NCBI GenBank assembly: GCA_021464415.1 | Contig: CM038466.1 | Coordinates: 25,731,017-25,795,016 of the forward strand | Direction of reading: 5' to 3' | DNA from: Lonicera japonica | Taxonomy: Eukaryota; Streptophyta; Magnoliopsida; Dipsacales; Caprifoliaceae | Length of the DNA stretch: 64,000 nt | Part shown: positions 14,774 to 26,911 of the stretch, piece by piece | How positions within the stretch are numbered: the stretch's first letter is position 1 | Layout of the letters: each line of letters opens with the position of its first letter | Program-made: the position numbers and the translations under genes | The notes under the pieces: generated by a model | Database searches by the model: none | Told to the model about the DNA's origin: nothing | The model's input: only the letters and a program-made list of their open reading frames with translations

Positions 14774-15331
14774 CATGAACTTTCAGAGAGAGAGCGCGCT
14801 GTGGGTGTTTAGAGAGACAATTGGGCGCGCAAAGAGTATTTGATTATGTAGCAATTGGGCCTGTATTGAAAACATACCGGTGGGGAAGTACGGCCTATTT
14901 TTAGGAAGCTTTTGGTAACCGATTTTAAAAAATTAATTGCAATCTCTTTTGGTTTTGTTTTGTTACATTTTTATAAATGTTTCTTTTACATTTTTAATAA
15001 TTTTTTTTTTTTAAAGATTGCAAAAAATAAAGTTAATATAGTTGAAAGAAGGGAAATTGTTCTAGTTTGGAACATAAATAATTCACTATATTAGTAAATG
15101 ATTTAAAATTATTTTAATTTTAAAATATTGTCAAAACTTAGATGCTTTTAATTTGGAACAAACATAGTATCACATTATTTTCAAATAATAAGCTTTTTTT
15201 GTAGCACTAATTAAATTATTATTTATTTGTTAAAAAGGTAGATAAGATTCGTTAAAGTGATAATTAAAATATTTGTAGAATTAGATGAGTTAGATTCGTT
15301 ATTTGCATATCAAATGGCGGGAAATATTAAT
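14774..15331. other. HD-Zip upstream flank, copy A
   Basis: AT-rich and non-coding. It matches 44066-44740 in copy C and 28596-29330 in copy B in patches (for example GATAAGATTCGTTAAAGTGA), so it is part of the duplicated unit. No gene seen. Confidence 0.6.
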
Positions 15332-16000
15332 CTAGAAATGAGGTAAAAGATCTTGCGTGATAATATTTTTTACGAAAAAATCAACGAATGGTATTTTTTC
15401 AAAAAATAAGGGCGTAAATATCATTATCATTTTGAAATACGGGCTTGTTTATTAATTGTATTATAAAACAAGGGTTTTGACCAAATGCAAACTTAACTTT
15501 GCACAAAATTGTATTTCGTGCAAATTTAACTTTGCAATTAAAAAAATTTAATGCAAATTTGTTTCGCGTGATGTGTTTATATTTTTTTAATAAGTATATT
15601 CTTATATTTCATTCATAAAACTTTAAAGCAATATCAAATAAATACAAATACATAGTAATGTTTTAGAAAATAAGGAGTGCAAACTTAACTTTGCATAATT
15701 CCAAAAAAAATATTATATACATTTTATTAATAAATAGGTTTTGAATATGTAATTTGTTAAAACTATTTTAAAGTATCTTCAATTAAACACTCATTTATAA
15801 TAATATACTAAAAAACATGTAGTGCAAACTTAATTTTGTATGATTTCATAAAAAAAAAATATAATTTAAAAATCTAATACAAAGTTAACTTTGCATTCTT
15901 TTTGGAGTTTGGTCAAATATAGACCCTTAATTTACAAAAATATTATTCCTTGATTCTTTTGCAAAAAACTTTTTCAAACAAGTCCTTTTTTCAATATCCC
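15332..16000. mobile_element. Mutator-like/MITE-like insert with repeated palindromic motif
   Basis: Flanked by identical 10-base AAATATTAAT (15322-15331 and 16001-16010). Copy C has the uninterrupted site (GGGAAATATTAATTTGG, about 44717-44733). The halves are inverted relative to each other (AATAAGGGCG near 15405 against TAAGGGTCTA on the other strand near 15930). The near-palindrome TGCAAACTTAACTTTGCA and variants occur about six times between 15486 and 15895. No ORF. Confidence 0.55.
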
Positions 16001-16109
16001 AAATATTAATTTGGAACGAGTATATAATTATCTTACCAAATTGCGGAGTCACATTTATGAATATATTAACTTACTATTACATTACTCTTGAGGAATCATA
16101 AAAATAAAA

Positions 16110-16830
16110 GTCCTATTACAAATTGGATTGGCCCATAATGAGAAGAAATCTCATCAGAGACTCTAGGTTTTTGGCCTAGCAAAAGTGCAAAACTTAACAT
16201 GCCTAGCAGCCTAGCTAGCAAACTCGGCATGTCTAGCAGCCTAGCAAACTCGTTGTGCCTAACAAATTCAGCGTGCCTAGATGCTTAGCGCACAAGTTAG
16301 CATGCCTAGCAAATTCAGCGTGTCGACAAAGAGGAGTTAGACACGTCATCTTTGGCATTCTCATGAGCATCTCAGCCAATAAGGAGGCAACAATAACACA
16401 GCCATGTCGACATGGGCAAGTTTGCCTATCAAACCAAGATACTTACAAAGTGAAGAGAACGTGGGACAGATGTAAAGGTGCTGGAATCTTGTCCAAGTTT
16501 TGTCCTTAATTTTTAGTAATTCGCCTTTGAGCAAATATAACCATAATTATTCGCCTATAAATACAAAGGGGAGGTTCTGAGAGAAACTATAATTAGTTGG
16601 AATTATTTTTAGATAAAGAAAATGGTAACTTGTATTCTCATTCAATTGCCTTTGAGTTAATAAATAAAACACACACAAACGGAAGATATACTACCGGAAT
16701 AGCATAAGTGCTATTGGAGGATCATACCGTCACCAAAAAAATGTTTCTTGTCTCAATACTCATTATCTCTAAATCTCTCTAAGTAAGCTCTCTAAATCTC
16801 CTTAGATCATGAGATGATCTTATATTAAAT
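16110..16830 (+). mobile_element. LTR-like segment replacing duplicated flank in copy A
   Basis: Absent from copies B and C. It has a repeated GCCTAGCAAACTCG-type motif (16180-16320), a promoter-like CGCCTATAAATACAAAGG near 16550, and downstream AATAAATAAAACAC. This layout resembles U3-R-U5 of a retroelement LTR. Ends and a target duplication could not be fixed. Confidence 0.35.
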
Positions 16831-17213
16831 TCGGTAATATTATCAAGCCAATATTAATTTATTTATTTATTTTTCCAAATTGGTATATAACTAGTAAGAG
16901 AGAGATAAAACTTCCTCCGTAGTTAACGCTTGAGCATAATTAATAGGAGTAAGGCAAAGGGCTTCCTCCGTAACACTATTATAGTATATAATTGGTAAAA
17001 ACTTTCCTTTTTCTCGTTAGCAAATGTGCCAATTAATTCACCAACTTTTTATTATAATTAGTTTTGGTAGAAAATAAATAGTTTTCTATTTGATTGTTAT
17101 CTCAACATTTGGTGTCGATGTTTCTTCAATCCCCAAATAATTTGTTAATGTTACGTACAAAGGAAAACTCATTATTTCCTATATATGCATAGCCTAAGTA
17201 TAATGGAAATTAA

Positions 17214-18212
17214 AGTAAATAACACCAATGGCCACTAAAGTATTGGCAAATTCTACTAGTAGTCACTATACTTCAATTTGTTACAGTCGACCCATTAAAC
17301 TTTTAAAAACTAACTGTCAGTGGCCACTCCGTTAAATCTCACCGTTAAAGTTTATCAACAATTTGGTCATGTGATCAACTATCACATGACCCAATTACAA
17401 CTATTTTAGTCAAATACCAATTGATAATTCATTCCCTCCAAAATATACATCTTATATTTATTATTCCTCATCCTTAGCTTTGCATCAAACCTCCCTCCCC
17501 CACCTCTTCCGGCAGCTCCTTACTCCACCGTTGAACAACCCTTGTTCCCCACCGGTAGACATTTTCCATCCTAAGATAGGTTCATCTCCCCATTGTAGCC
17601 TTCATCTATAGACGAAGATCAAACCGAATCGATTCCCCCAATTTCGTCTTCTTTACAATTACTACCACCATTGCCCGAAATTTAGATTTAAAGTTGTGAC
17701 TTCTTCTTCTTCTTCATCTTCTTTTTCTTCCTCTTATTTATTTATATCTATGTTTTACAATTGAAGCATGTTGACAATACACATACTTATATAAGCGTAC
17801 GTACACATATATTTAGGACCTTGAACAAAACATATATATGTTTAAATATATATACGTGGGTATGCTAAACACTCCTCACATAGTCTCTTGTTTTCAGTTT
17901 ATACACAGTTTAAAATTTAGGTTCTAATGTGTTTTAGTGGTAAAGAACTCTTACTAGAATTAGATATCTTAACTTAAAAGATATTTAAGTTGAATCATTA
18001 TTTCCGTAGGGAAAATATGAGAAAAAGATTTCTAGCATATCATATGACAGTCAGATGACACGGTTCCTGCCAAAAACTAACAGTGGAATTTGACAAATTG
18101 GCCACTAGCAGTTCTTTTTAAAAGTTTAATGGGCCGGATATAACAAATTGAAGTATAGCGGTCATTGATAAAATTTATCAATAGTTCATTGGCCATTGGT
18201 GATGTTTACTCT
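17214..18212. mobile_element. Mutator-like element with long inverted repeats
   Basis: The left end AGTAAATAACACCAATGGCC and the right end, read on the other strand as AGAGTAAACATCACCAATGG, begin inverted repeats of roughly 150 bases (shared ACTCCGTTAAATCTCACCGT / ACAGTGGAATTTGACAAATT type). The 9-base flanks GGAAATTAA (17205-17213) and GAAAATTAT (18213-18221) are diverged copies of the site GGAAATTAT that is uninterrupted in copy B (31207) and similar in copy C (45430). The interior, about 17420-18040, is unlike that of the related element at 57900 and has no long ORF. Confidence 0.7.
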
Positions 18213-19165
18213 GAAAATTATTTATTAATTTACCCATAAAGTTTATTATTGTTTATTTCCTTATTAGGTAAGAATTAGATTTAACATTCAATTCCATCGC
18301 GTACTTTTTTACTTTGAATTTAGTATTTTGGTATCATTGATAACATGATAAGCGACTGGGCGGTTAAGAATAATATTGCTAATGATAAAAATTTGAATCC
18401 CCATCAGTTAGTTTTGGTAGTTGCAATACTAAAAACATTTTAAGGATAAAACTCGCGAAGCAAAATTGAAAAAGTAAAATATATATAAAATTAACGAGAC
18501 TTCAGAGTTTGAATTAACTCTTCAGGATTCTTTAAAATTTCCAACAAGTATGACAATCTTCGTGATATTCTAATGAGATTAATGATATGCACTCTCTTAC
18601 TTTTAGCCCCAGTACACTCAACCTCACCCTATAAAATCAAAGTTTATAAACAAACTATCTTTCAAATTAATTCTCTTTATTTGAACTTGGATCAATCACC
18701 TTTTTCACATGCTCTAATTTATACTAAAAAATTGTTATCCAAAAGAAGCCATCGATAATTAAAAAAGGAAAATCTGATAGCCTTAATTCTTTCCAAGCAA
18801 GAGTCGTGGCCACCAAGAGAAAAATCCAAACTTCCTTTTTTTTGCTTTTCTTATTTTTTTCCTTTTTTCCGATTTTTCCAACAATTTCCACCTTGACAAT
18901 TTTTTGCCACCCCAAAAAAATAATATTTGCTGCAGGAAACTTACCAAGTTCAAATAATCATGTTTGTTATACCTACAAACGTCTCGATTGGCATGTCCCA
19001 TATACTTTCTATGCATCCCCGAATAAAGAAAAATAACAATCTTAACTCCATCTTGATTCATGTAGGCCAATGCAATGCTCAGCTTTACCCGTTAAATCTA
19101 TTTCCTGACTATGAAGGGGGACTTCATTACTTTTTTCCTAGTAGGAATTTCTTTCTCACCATTGC
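18213..19165. other. End of duplicated HD-Zip flank, then unassigned DNA
   Basis: Up to about 18470 it matches 31260-31475 (copy B) and 45450-45600 (copy C). The rest, to 19165, is AT-rich with short chance ORFs only and no recognised feature; it continues at 22203 after the solo LTR. Confidence 0.6.
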
Positions 19166-21333
19166 TGTAACGCCCTATATCTCTATTTCTCAAAATCGCG
19201 ATACAAGTTGCACGTAAGGCAAAAGTGGAATTCGAATAGCCATATTTTGCTCCGAAAGGATCTGAATGGCTCGAAGAGTTCCAACAAGATACATTAATAT
19301 ATTTAAGCATGTTAGAATAGCTGTAAGTCAATTCAAATGGTTTGAGTTAAAATCGGGACGTAGATTGCAAGTTTTCAATTTACTCAACTTTATAATTTTG
19401 GATAACTTGGATGAAGCGTAACATCTTCGTTCCTAGCTAGATTGAATTTCCTTTCACGTAAGTATCTAGATTTTTATTCAATCTACAAATTTCACGTTTT
19501 GGCCGAAAGCCAATTTAGGCTCCTACTTAGTCAAAATTGAGCGTGAAACGCTAATAGTTGTTCATTCGGTAACATTTAGGAAGGCGTTGACTTCGATGCA
19601 TTTCTGGGAATAATCCATCGGGAATTTGGAAAAGCTTCCTCTTAGAAACTTGTATAGCCTTGAATAAGCTTTTTGTGGACATAAAAATCACCTTAATCGG
19701 ACTTCCGAGCGAGAAGTTATGGTTGTTCAAAGTTCAGTGTAGCAGGTTCCAAAATCACGTGTGAATAGTAACCAAAAAATGGAGAACGGGAGTTTTGTTT
19801 ATATACGTTCATCTCAATTTCCTTCTCATTTTATCACCAATATTTGAAAGCTTCCAAAAGAAAGAAAAGGAGTTTGAGAGCTGATTATGAGGGAGCTTCT
19901 TGAGTTTTTGGTGCATAAATTTAGTGAATTCAAGCTTTGGTTCAAGATTCACCATGTTCATCATCTTCTTCAACCTTCAACCACCATTAAAACTTGGAGG
20001 GAGCTTATAGGGTTTCTAAACTCTAGAAGTGGAGCTCAATCAAGCCTTTAATCATGAAATTAATGCTTTATAGAGGTGGGAACTCTATCATTCAACTACT
20101 TTTATAAGTTATTACGTGTTATATATAGATTTTACAACAAAATTGGTGGTTACACATGTGAACCTAGGGTTTGTGTTGTGTGCATGGGTTTGGGGTGTTG
20201 ATTTCCTTAAATTGGTGTTTGATCATTATTTTTTATATTACTTAGAAGCTATTAGAACAAACCACCTCACTTTATTCACATTAATTTGGGATTTTGAACT
20301 AAACCCCCCAATTATATGACTATGAACTATGGTTTTTGAGATAACATGTATATTGAATTTATTTGTTGAATCTTCTCTCCTAAATGGTTCATCTTAGTTG
20401 TTAAAGGAGTAATTTGGTAATTTTACAAGATACTTTACATTTTTGCTTTATTTATTAAAGTTTACATATAAACTCACACAAATAGATATGATAGCGGATA
20501 ATAGAGAGTGACACATATATACAATGTTATATAAATGTGTTTGAAGGATGCTTTGGTTATAATATCACATGTAAGTGATATTATTATTGTACTTAAGCTA
20601 TTGTTAGCTACTAACGAGTTTTCTAGAAACCCACCAGTCCGTGCCTATTCGGGTAAATTTCTAATGGACTTATAAATAAGTCACGTATTAAAACTATATG
20701 GGAAAATTGATACTGCAACTATTTATTATGAATTATGAGTCTCACTTGGCTTAGTGACAATTGTGTGAATTGTTACAAAAATTTTTAATTGGTGAATATA
20801 TATGATGAGATTACTGATTGAGCCATAAAATGGCGAATATGACGGGCTTGGTGGAGTTGGCTTAAGTACAACATTAATATCACTATGTGATGACATAAAT
20901 TACCTTCCACATATGTACATGGTATATGTGTATAGAGATTGTATGAGTGTATAAGCATAGCTTTCCATTACTCCTATATTTATTAGCTAGTTTATGGGTT
21001 TTGATACAAAATATATTGATTATCTAAATTGTCACAATTGTTCATCTGCTATACACAATTGCCTATATATATGTTATTGCACTAGTCCATGGTAGGTCCC
21101 AGGTTGGTCTCTAAAGGTTAAAACCGTAAGTTGGGACAGAGTGCCTCTAGGTGAAAGACCCGAAACCGTGCACAGAAACTAACGAGAGGCCATACTGCCG
21201 CGTGGGTGAAAGACCACGAAATGTAGACCTAGTTGTACACTTCGATAGTCGTGGATTATCGAGATGATTGTTTTAGATAATATGCGTTTAAATGATACAA
21301 TTATAGTGCCAAATTTCACAAACTAGCAAACAG

Positions 21334-21370
<37 letters not shown>

Positions 21371-22202
21371 TGAGTTGGAAGTACATACTTTCTTGCTATG
21401 GATTACTTGTATCTCAGCGATACTTACTTTACCGCACGTATGAGTTTTACAAATATGTTATGTTATCAGTGCGATTTCAGTTGTATTTTCAAGTGATCTC
21501 TATCTTATTTTATTTTGGGAATGGGAAAGCATTATTATGCATATTATAAAATGATCTTCGTAGTATTGATATTATAAATCTATAAATGTTTATAATTTAT
21601 AGAGATGGCGTATTCACACAACATATATGAATGGAACTACTTTTATTGTTGCACATTGCATGCATTGTTTTGAAAATTTATTTTTATATATAAAACCTTA
21701 TAGTTTTCACTGAGCCCGTGTTTGGCTCACTCCTATTTTTCAAAAAAGTTTTGTAGGTACATCTTCAGGGGATGGCACGACTGTGAAGTTTAGAACCTCT
21801 AATTACCTTAGATATCTATGGTAGTCCGTGGGTGACTTATATCTTACGAGTTTTGTATACTATCATAATTTTATAATTGAGTATATATTTGATTAACTTT
21901 ATAATTATTGAAAATGATGTAAAGTGCTTTCATTTAGATTGGGACCTCGTTGGAGGATTTGCGTTGGATGTAAAACTTTAAAAATGTGGAGCTGAACTTT
22001 GTAATTAGACTTTATCTTGTCATTTTCAGGTTGTGTTAAAATTACGAACTCCACATGCCAAAATTTTCTAAAATATGGCCTTACACTTAATTTCTTTCAT
22101 ATTGGTATCTAATTAAGTGTATTAAAATCCGCCGTCGCGTACAGCACTGTGATTAATCAAGTCCCGGAGTGTAAATCTCGGAACATGATTCAAGGTGTCA
22201 CA
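19166..22202 (+). mobile_element. Large solo LTR, chromovirus (Tekay/Del)-like
   Basis: Begins TGTAACGCCCTATATC and ends AAGGTGTCACA, flanked by the identical 5-bp duplication ATTGC (19161-19165 and 22203-22207). The 3037-base length, TGTAACGCCC start and interior CACTGAGCCCGTGTTTGGCTC followed by TTTTGTAGGTACATC are typical of the long LTRs of Tekay/Del Ty3-gypsy chromoviruses. There is no internal gag-pol and no second LTR, so unequal recombination removed the body. It contains an (AT)n tract at 21335-21364. Confidence 0.85.
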
Positions 22203-22449
22203 ATTGCATTATACTTGCAAACATGATACATGTGTCTTCCTTGTGCTACAGTCAAACGAAACACGTTTCAAGCTCTTGATATCCTATGGACCCAATTTCC
22301 TTAAATTCCAAATAAGGTGGTACAAACCAATTTTCTCTTATCCTTTTGCTAGGATCATAATGCCACGTGTGATTTTCATGGCTCCATCTTTTTCCGATAC
22401 CCAGCATCCTTTAGAATCTAGTTGGCTAATGGATATATATATATATATA
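22203..22449. other. Continuation of the solo LTR target DNA
   Basis: Sequence interrupted by the solo LTR resumes here; ends in an (AT)n tract near 22432-22450. No coding sequence recognised. Confidence 0.5.
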
Positions 22450-24790
22450 TATTCAACTTTGGGATATTCCCACGCTACTTAAAACGCCCTCCACCCCATA
22501 AAACATTTTGATCTTCGCTGATCCGACACCTGCAACAGTACATTTATTACTGTTAGGGAACTTCAGGAAACTATGTGAACATACTTTGAATGAATCAAAA
22601 TAATGCCTCTTGAAGCAAATATGACTTGAAGATCCTAAGTCTAATATCCAATCATTTTGAGAAAGAAAATCACTTTTGGAAATTGTGAGAAAATCTCCAA
22701 ATTTTTCTTCTTTTAGCACACTTTTATTGCCTTATTTGTGTCACCCTCCTTATTCCAAGGACAATTCCACTTTATGTAACCTCACTACTTTCACTTGTAG
22801 TATTGTCGTCCTTTTCCACCACCCTTTAATATAGACCTACTACTTTCACTAGATTCCCGGCTGGCACTCCTTCCTTTATTCTGATCAGGAACAATCATAG
22901 CTGAGTTCGAACTCTCTACACCGCCTGAGGACTTTCTTTTGTCGTTCTTGAAGCAAATATGACTCGAACATCCTGAGTCTAATATCGAATTATTTTGAGA
23001 AAGAGAATCACTTTTGGAAACTGCAAAAACATTTTGTTCTCTAATCTTATTTTTATTTTACACATACTATTGCCACCTCACCCTCCTTATTTAAATGAAA
23101 GTTTCATTTTATGTTATTACAAAGTTTATACAATTTTAATCGTATAAACTGATTTAATATAAGCGAATATAAACTGGCACTGAGTCCTGTGATAACTACA
23201 GTCTCCTTAAAATAGTTATGTCGCCTCCCGGGTGTACTTTGAGACTGCTAAACGGCATCTATTTTTTAGGATAAAACGATGCTTCAGTGGTACCTTGGCA
23301 CCTAAGTACACTGATCGAACTAAATATGTGTGAACTTACCACCGGATTAGAACATACTGTCTAGAGAGAAGATAAAAACAGGTTAGAAGCTAGAGTAGAG
23401 AGGATTTCGAGATTGAGTTTTGTGAAAGTGTATTAGATGGAATAAGCCAATGTCTCATTTTAATTCAAATTGGAGAATAATGACCATTAACATGGTCATT
23501 AATCCAAATCAGTTTCTCAAAAGCTGATCATTTAAGTGGCAATTTAATTGAGATAAATGCAATGAGTTCAAAATTCAAATTGGAAAAAAATTAACTTTTC
23601 AGGTGCAAAACTTAGTCCCCGCAAGGCTCACTTTTTGGTCCGGCATTGGTGTTCGCAAATGCTGGCACATACGAGTTGTATTGGTTTTAGGCTTATTCCG
23701 GTCCGTGATTTGCACCCCCTTTGCACGCCTGTGTGCACGAGAGAGCATCTTATTTTGAATCATTCAATAAGGCACTCACTTGGGCTTAGTTATAAACCCA
23801 TGAAAACCTTTTCATTTTTCCAATATGGGACTTTCCACTTTCATTTGCATTTGTCCATTTCAACTTGCTCACTTTAGGTAACAATTTCTCATTCACCCTT
23901 TAACCATTTTGAGAATATAAATACACGATTTCGATGTACTCACGTGGGAGAATACAAATATATTAAGATCTTTCACAACCGAGTGCAAAGTCTTATAACA
24001 AGTTTGCCCGCAAAAAGGTGGAAAATGTGTTTTCATATACCCATTTTCTAACATATATTACCCCACTACTTACACTTGTAGCATTGTCGGCCTTTTCCAC
24101 TGCCGTTTTATCTAGATCTATTACTTTCATTAAATCCCTAGTTAGCACTCTTTCCTCTATTATGATCATAAACAATTATAGCCAAGTTTGAATTCTTCTT
24201 GCCGTTTAAGCACCGTCTTTTGTTATTGGACAATAAAGTTGACGTACTTTACATCCTCAATCTTCAACATATCCTTTCCATACAAGATGGTGGTGATTAT
24301 ATTGTTATAAGAATCTAGAAGTGAGGTAAGAAGCAATAAGGCCTTGTTTTATTCCTCAATTTTAAGACTAACTTTTTAAATCTGATCAAGAAGCTCATGA
24401 AATACATTCATGTGATTCATGAGGTTGTCGCCTTCTTTCATCTTCAAACAATAAAGATCCATCTTGAGATTGAGCTTTGTTTTGTGAGATTCTTGCCAAG
24501 ATACATCTTATATAATTTTTCCCATAACATCAGCACCATGTCCTCATCGATAAGGTTATTGATGATATTATCACCTATGTATTGTCGGATCGTGCTCAAG
24601 CACTTTGACTTTATATCCTTTAAATCATCAACACTCATATTTTTTAGCTTGCCACTTGTTTCTTTCAACGCCCTTACTAAGCCTTGTTGGACAAAGATAC
24701 ATTTCACTCTAGTTTGCCAAAGAGTGAAACTCCCCTTTTCATCATATTTGTCTATCACGTATTGAATTGGAATATTTTTCGTCATCATTA
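22450..24790 (-). pseudogene. Decayed Ty1-copia gag/protease relic, internally duplicated
   Basis: On the minus strand, 24788-24444 encodes a copia gag N-terminal region (VIDKYDEKGSFTLWQTRVK, VQQGLVRALKETSGKLKNM, DLKDIKSKCLSTIRQYIGD). Further down, 22719-22453 gives the protease region (NDWILDLGSSSHICFKRHYF, VAGVGSAKIKMFYGVEGVL), in which the catalytic DSG reads DLG. The protease stretch around 22621-22690 recurs at 22960-23030, and the segment 22785-22940 recurs at 24062-24220, so part was duplicated before decay. No intact frame, integrase or reverse transcriptase remains here. The hAT-like insert at 24910 interrupts a TGGTATCA primer-site-like sequence on the minus strand at about 25354. 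Confidence 0.75.
23112..24053. mobile_element. Candidate solo LTR inside the copia relic
   Basis: 942 bases with ends TGTTATTAC and TTCTAACA. It splits sequence that is continuous in the other copy of the duplicated relic (TTTATGTAACCTCACTAC near 22775). A clear 5-bp duplication was not found, so it may be an older LTR or another element. Confidence 0.4.
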
Positions 24791-24909
24791 TCGAAATCGA
24801 ATAGCGCCTATGTTATGAATAAAAAATATATAGACAATTTTTTATCAAAAACCAAACCTCCTCTTATACCACTTGTTGTTATCACGGCACATGAAGCTGG
24901 TCCCATGAT

Positions 24910-25347
24910 CAGGGGCAGGCCTACACAGGGGCAAGTGGGGGCAATTGCCCCCAGTTGGCTTTTGAATTTTTTAAATAGATATGGGATATTTTTAAAAAAA
25001 TATATATATAGGGATTTATATGCATAAATTTATACTTTAGGGTAGCTAAGTGTAATAAAAAAAATTTATCAAACCCCACACACTTAAGTATACATTAAAC
25101 AAGACATTTTCAATAATATTAATAAAGAGGACATACTACAATACTTTCAAAATATGAAATCCCGTATAATTTTATTGTAATTTTTAGGCATTAAGTGTTT
25201 TAAGACTTTTAGTTGTATCAAGTATTATTATTAATGCAATTATGTTTGTGGTTAAATTTGTTCTTCTCGGTGATTGATGTGCTTTAAATATATTTTTGCT
25301 TATTTTAAATTTCGCCCTCAGTTGGTTAAATCCTAGGTCCTCCACTG
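24910..25347. mobile_element. Short non-autonomous hAT-like element
   Basis: Flanked by a perfect 8-base duplication CCCATGAT (24902-24909 and 25348-25355). Ends are CAGGGGCAGGCC and, on the other strand, CAGTGGAGGACC. The 438 bases have no transposase. An 8-bp duplication with CAG-type ends is the hAT pattern. Confidence 0.7.
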
Positions 25348-25355
25348 CCCATGAT

Positions 25356-26023
25356 ACCAACTTGGTTTATCGGTTTGCGCATCCAAAGGTGATGATGTTT
25401 GGGGAGAGATGAATAAGAAGAGGTATCCTCCCTTTTTTTTGGTGATAGCTATTACAACTCCACTAAAAGTACAAACCTACACTACAAATCAAAACCTCGG
25501 ACCCATCTCCAGAAAGGGCAAAAAATTAAAATATACCACATTAATGCAAATTAAAATGAAATAAAATAAAATAAAATAATTTAATATATCGAATGGCCTG
25601 TTTCTAAAAGGCTTTCATTCTTTAAAACCTCTGGCTTTTAAATAATTGGTCAAAACTATGTATCCTTGAGTAGATTGGTTTAAAAAAATGTTGGACTAAT
25701 TACTAATTTTCTAATGTTTAAATATCTTTTCTTTATTATAAATAACTAAGAAACCCTCCCCAGTTCGAGTGGGCGCGTGCTTTTACCACTAGGCTAAATC
25801 ACTTGCTCAAGTGTTTGACCAAAGCTAAATGCAATGTATATTTGGTTTGAGATGAAGTAACTTTTACGCAGCCCCGCTTTGAAGAAAACGGTCTTCTCTT
25901 GAGGGAAAAAAAAAAGAAGGATCGTTCATCTTAGGAGGTAAAGGGATGGATTTTTTTTATGAAACTTTGTGGAGATGATCTACAAAATTTTACAAAAATT
26001 CCATTTTGGAAGTGGGTGTAATG

Positions 26024-26060
<37 letters not shown>

Positions 26061-26624
26061 TATTTTTGCCATTAAAATGACCTCATTAGCAAATATCAAG
26101 TTTCATGAAAAAAATCATTCGTTTACTTTCCAAAATAGACGCTTTTTTTAAGAGAGAGCCGTTGTCTTAAGAGCAGACCTCAATAAATTCAAACCTTTAC
26201 ATTATTAAATTATGTAAACAAATTTTGTTTAATCTTGCATAGCTATATGGTATATTCAGTTGTATAAACAAATTTTTCATCTTAGGGATATAATTAAAAA
26301 TACTTTTTAGAATTTTATTCCAAAGAGAGCTTTCATTCCTAATAATTGAGTTTCCAACTCTTCACACCTTATTCTGTATTAGAATTAATATGAGAAAATT
26401 GTAAAATACATGGAAGATTTTCCTTCCAATTAAAACACCAAAACTCTTTAAATGTTTTTTTTTCCCATTTATACAAGGCAATTAAATTGAAAGCAATAAA
26501 TTGGAAATGTATCAATATCTTATCTTTTATAATACTCTTATGGACTTTTTAATAAATTAGGGGCTTTTGTTTTTGAGATCTAAATTAGGAGCTTTTTAAT
26601 AAATTGAGAATCCTCAAAGACTTT
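25356..26624. other. Unassigned intergenic DNA
   Basis: AT-rich with only short chance ORFs. Holds a pure (AT)n tract at about 26025-26056 and an AAAAT repeat at 25557-25580. No gene, RNA or element was recognised. Confidence 0.6.
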
Positions 26625-26911
26625 CACATCTAAAGAAAAAAAATAGAGAAAAGAAAAGCTATATCTCAATTATCTATGATAAAACCATAAAAAATGTGGT
26701 CTCAACGGAGAAACATAATGATCGAGCAAGTCTACTTGTTACATTGCCTTTTTGAATTATTGTGTTAAAAAGGATAAAAGTCTATTCCTTACATATAATG
26801 TGTGTTGTGAATAAATTTGTACAAAAAAGAAGAAGAAGATAATGCATTTATCTAATTTTGGAACATATTACTCCAAAGTTTCATAGCAAATTAAATGAAA
26901 TGAAAGCCGCC
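26625..26911 (-). repeat. 3' flank and exon 10 remnant of HD-Zip copy B
   Basis: Matches 3760-4060 of the intact gene (shared AAAATGTGGTCTCAA and, read on the minus strand, the exon 10 piece GTTCAAAAAATTAAGGCGGC). It shows that the deletion in copy B kept the gene's 3' end. Confidence 0.75.

Noticed and set aside
18724..19331. Overlapping short ORFs on both strands
   Set aside because: Low-complexity Lys/Phe-rich translations in AT-rich DNA next to and within an LTR.
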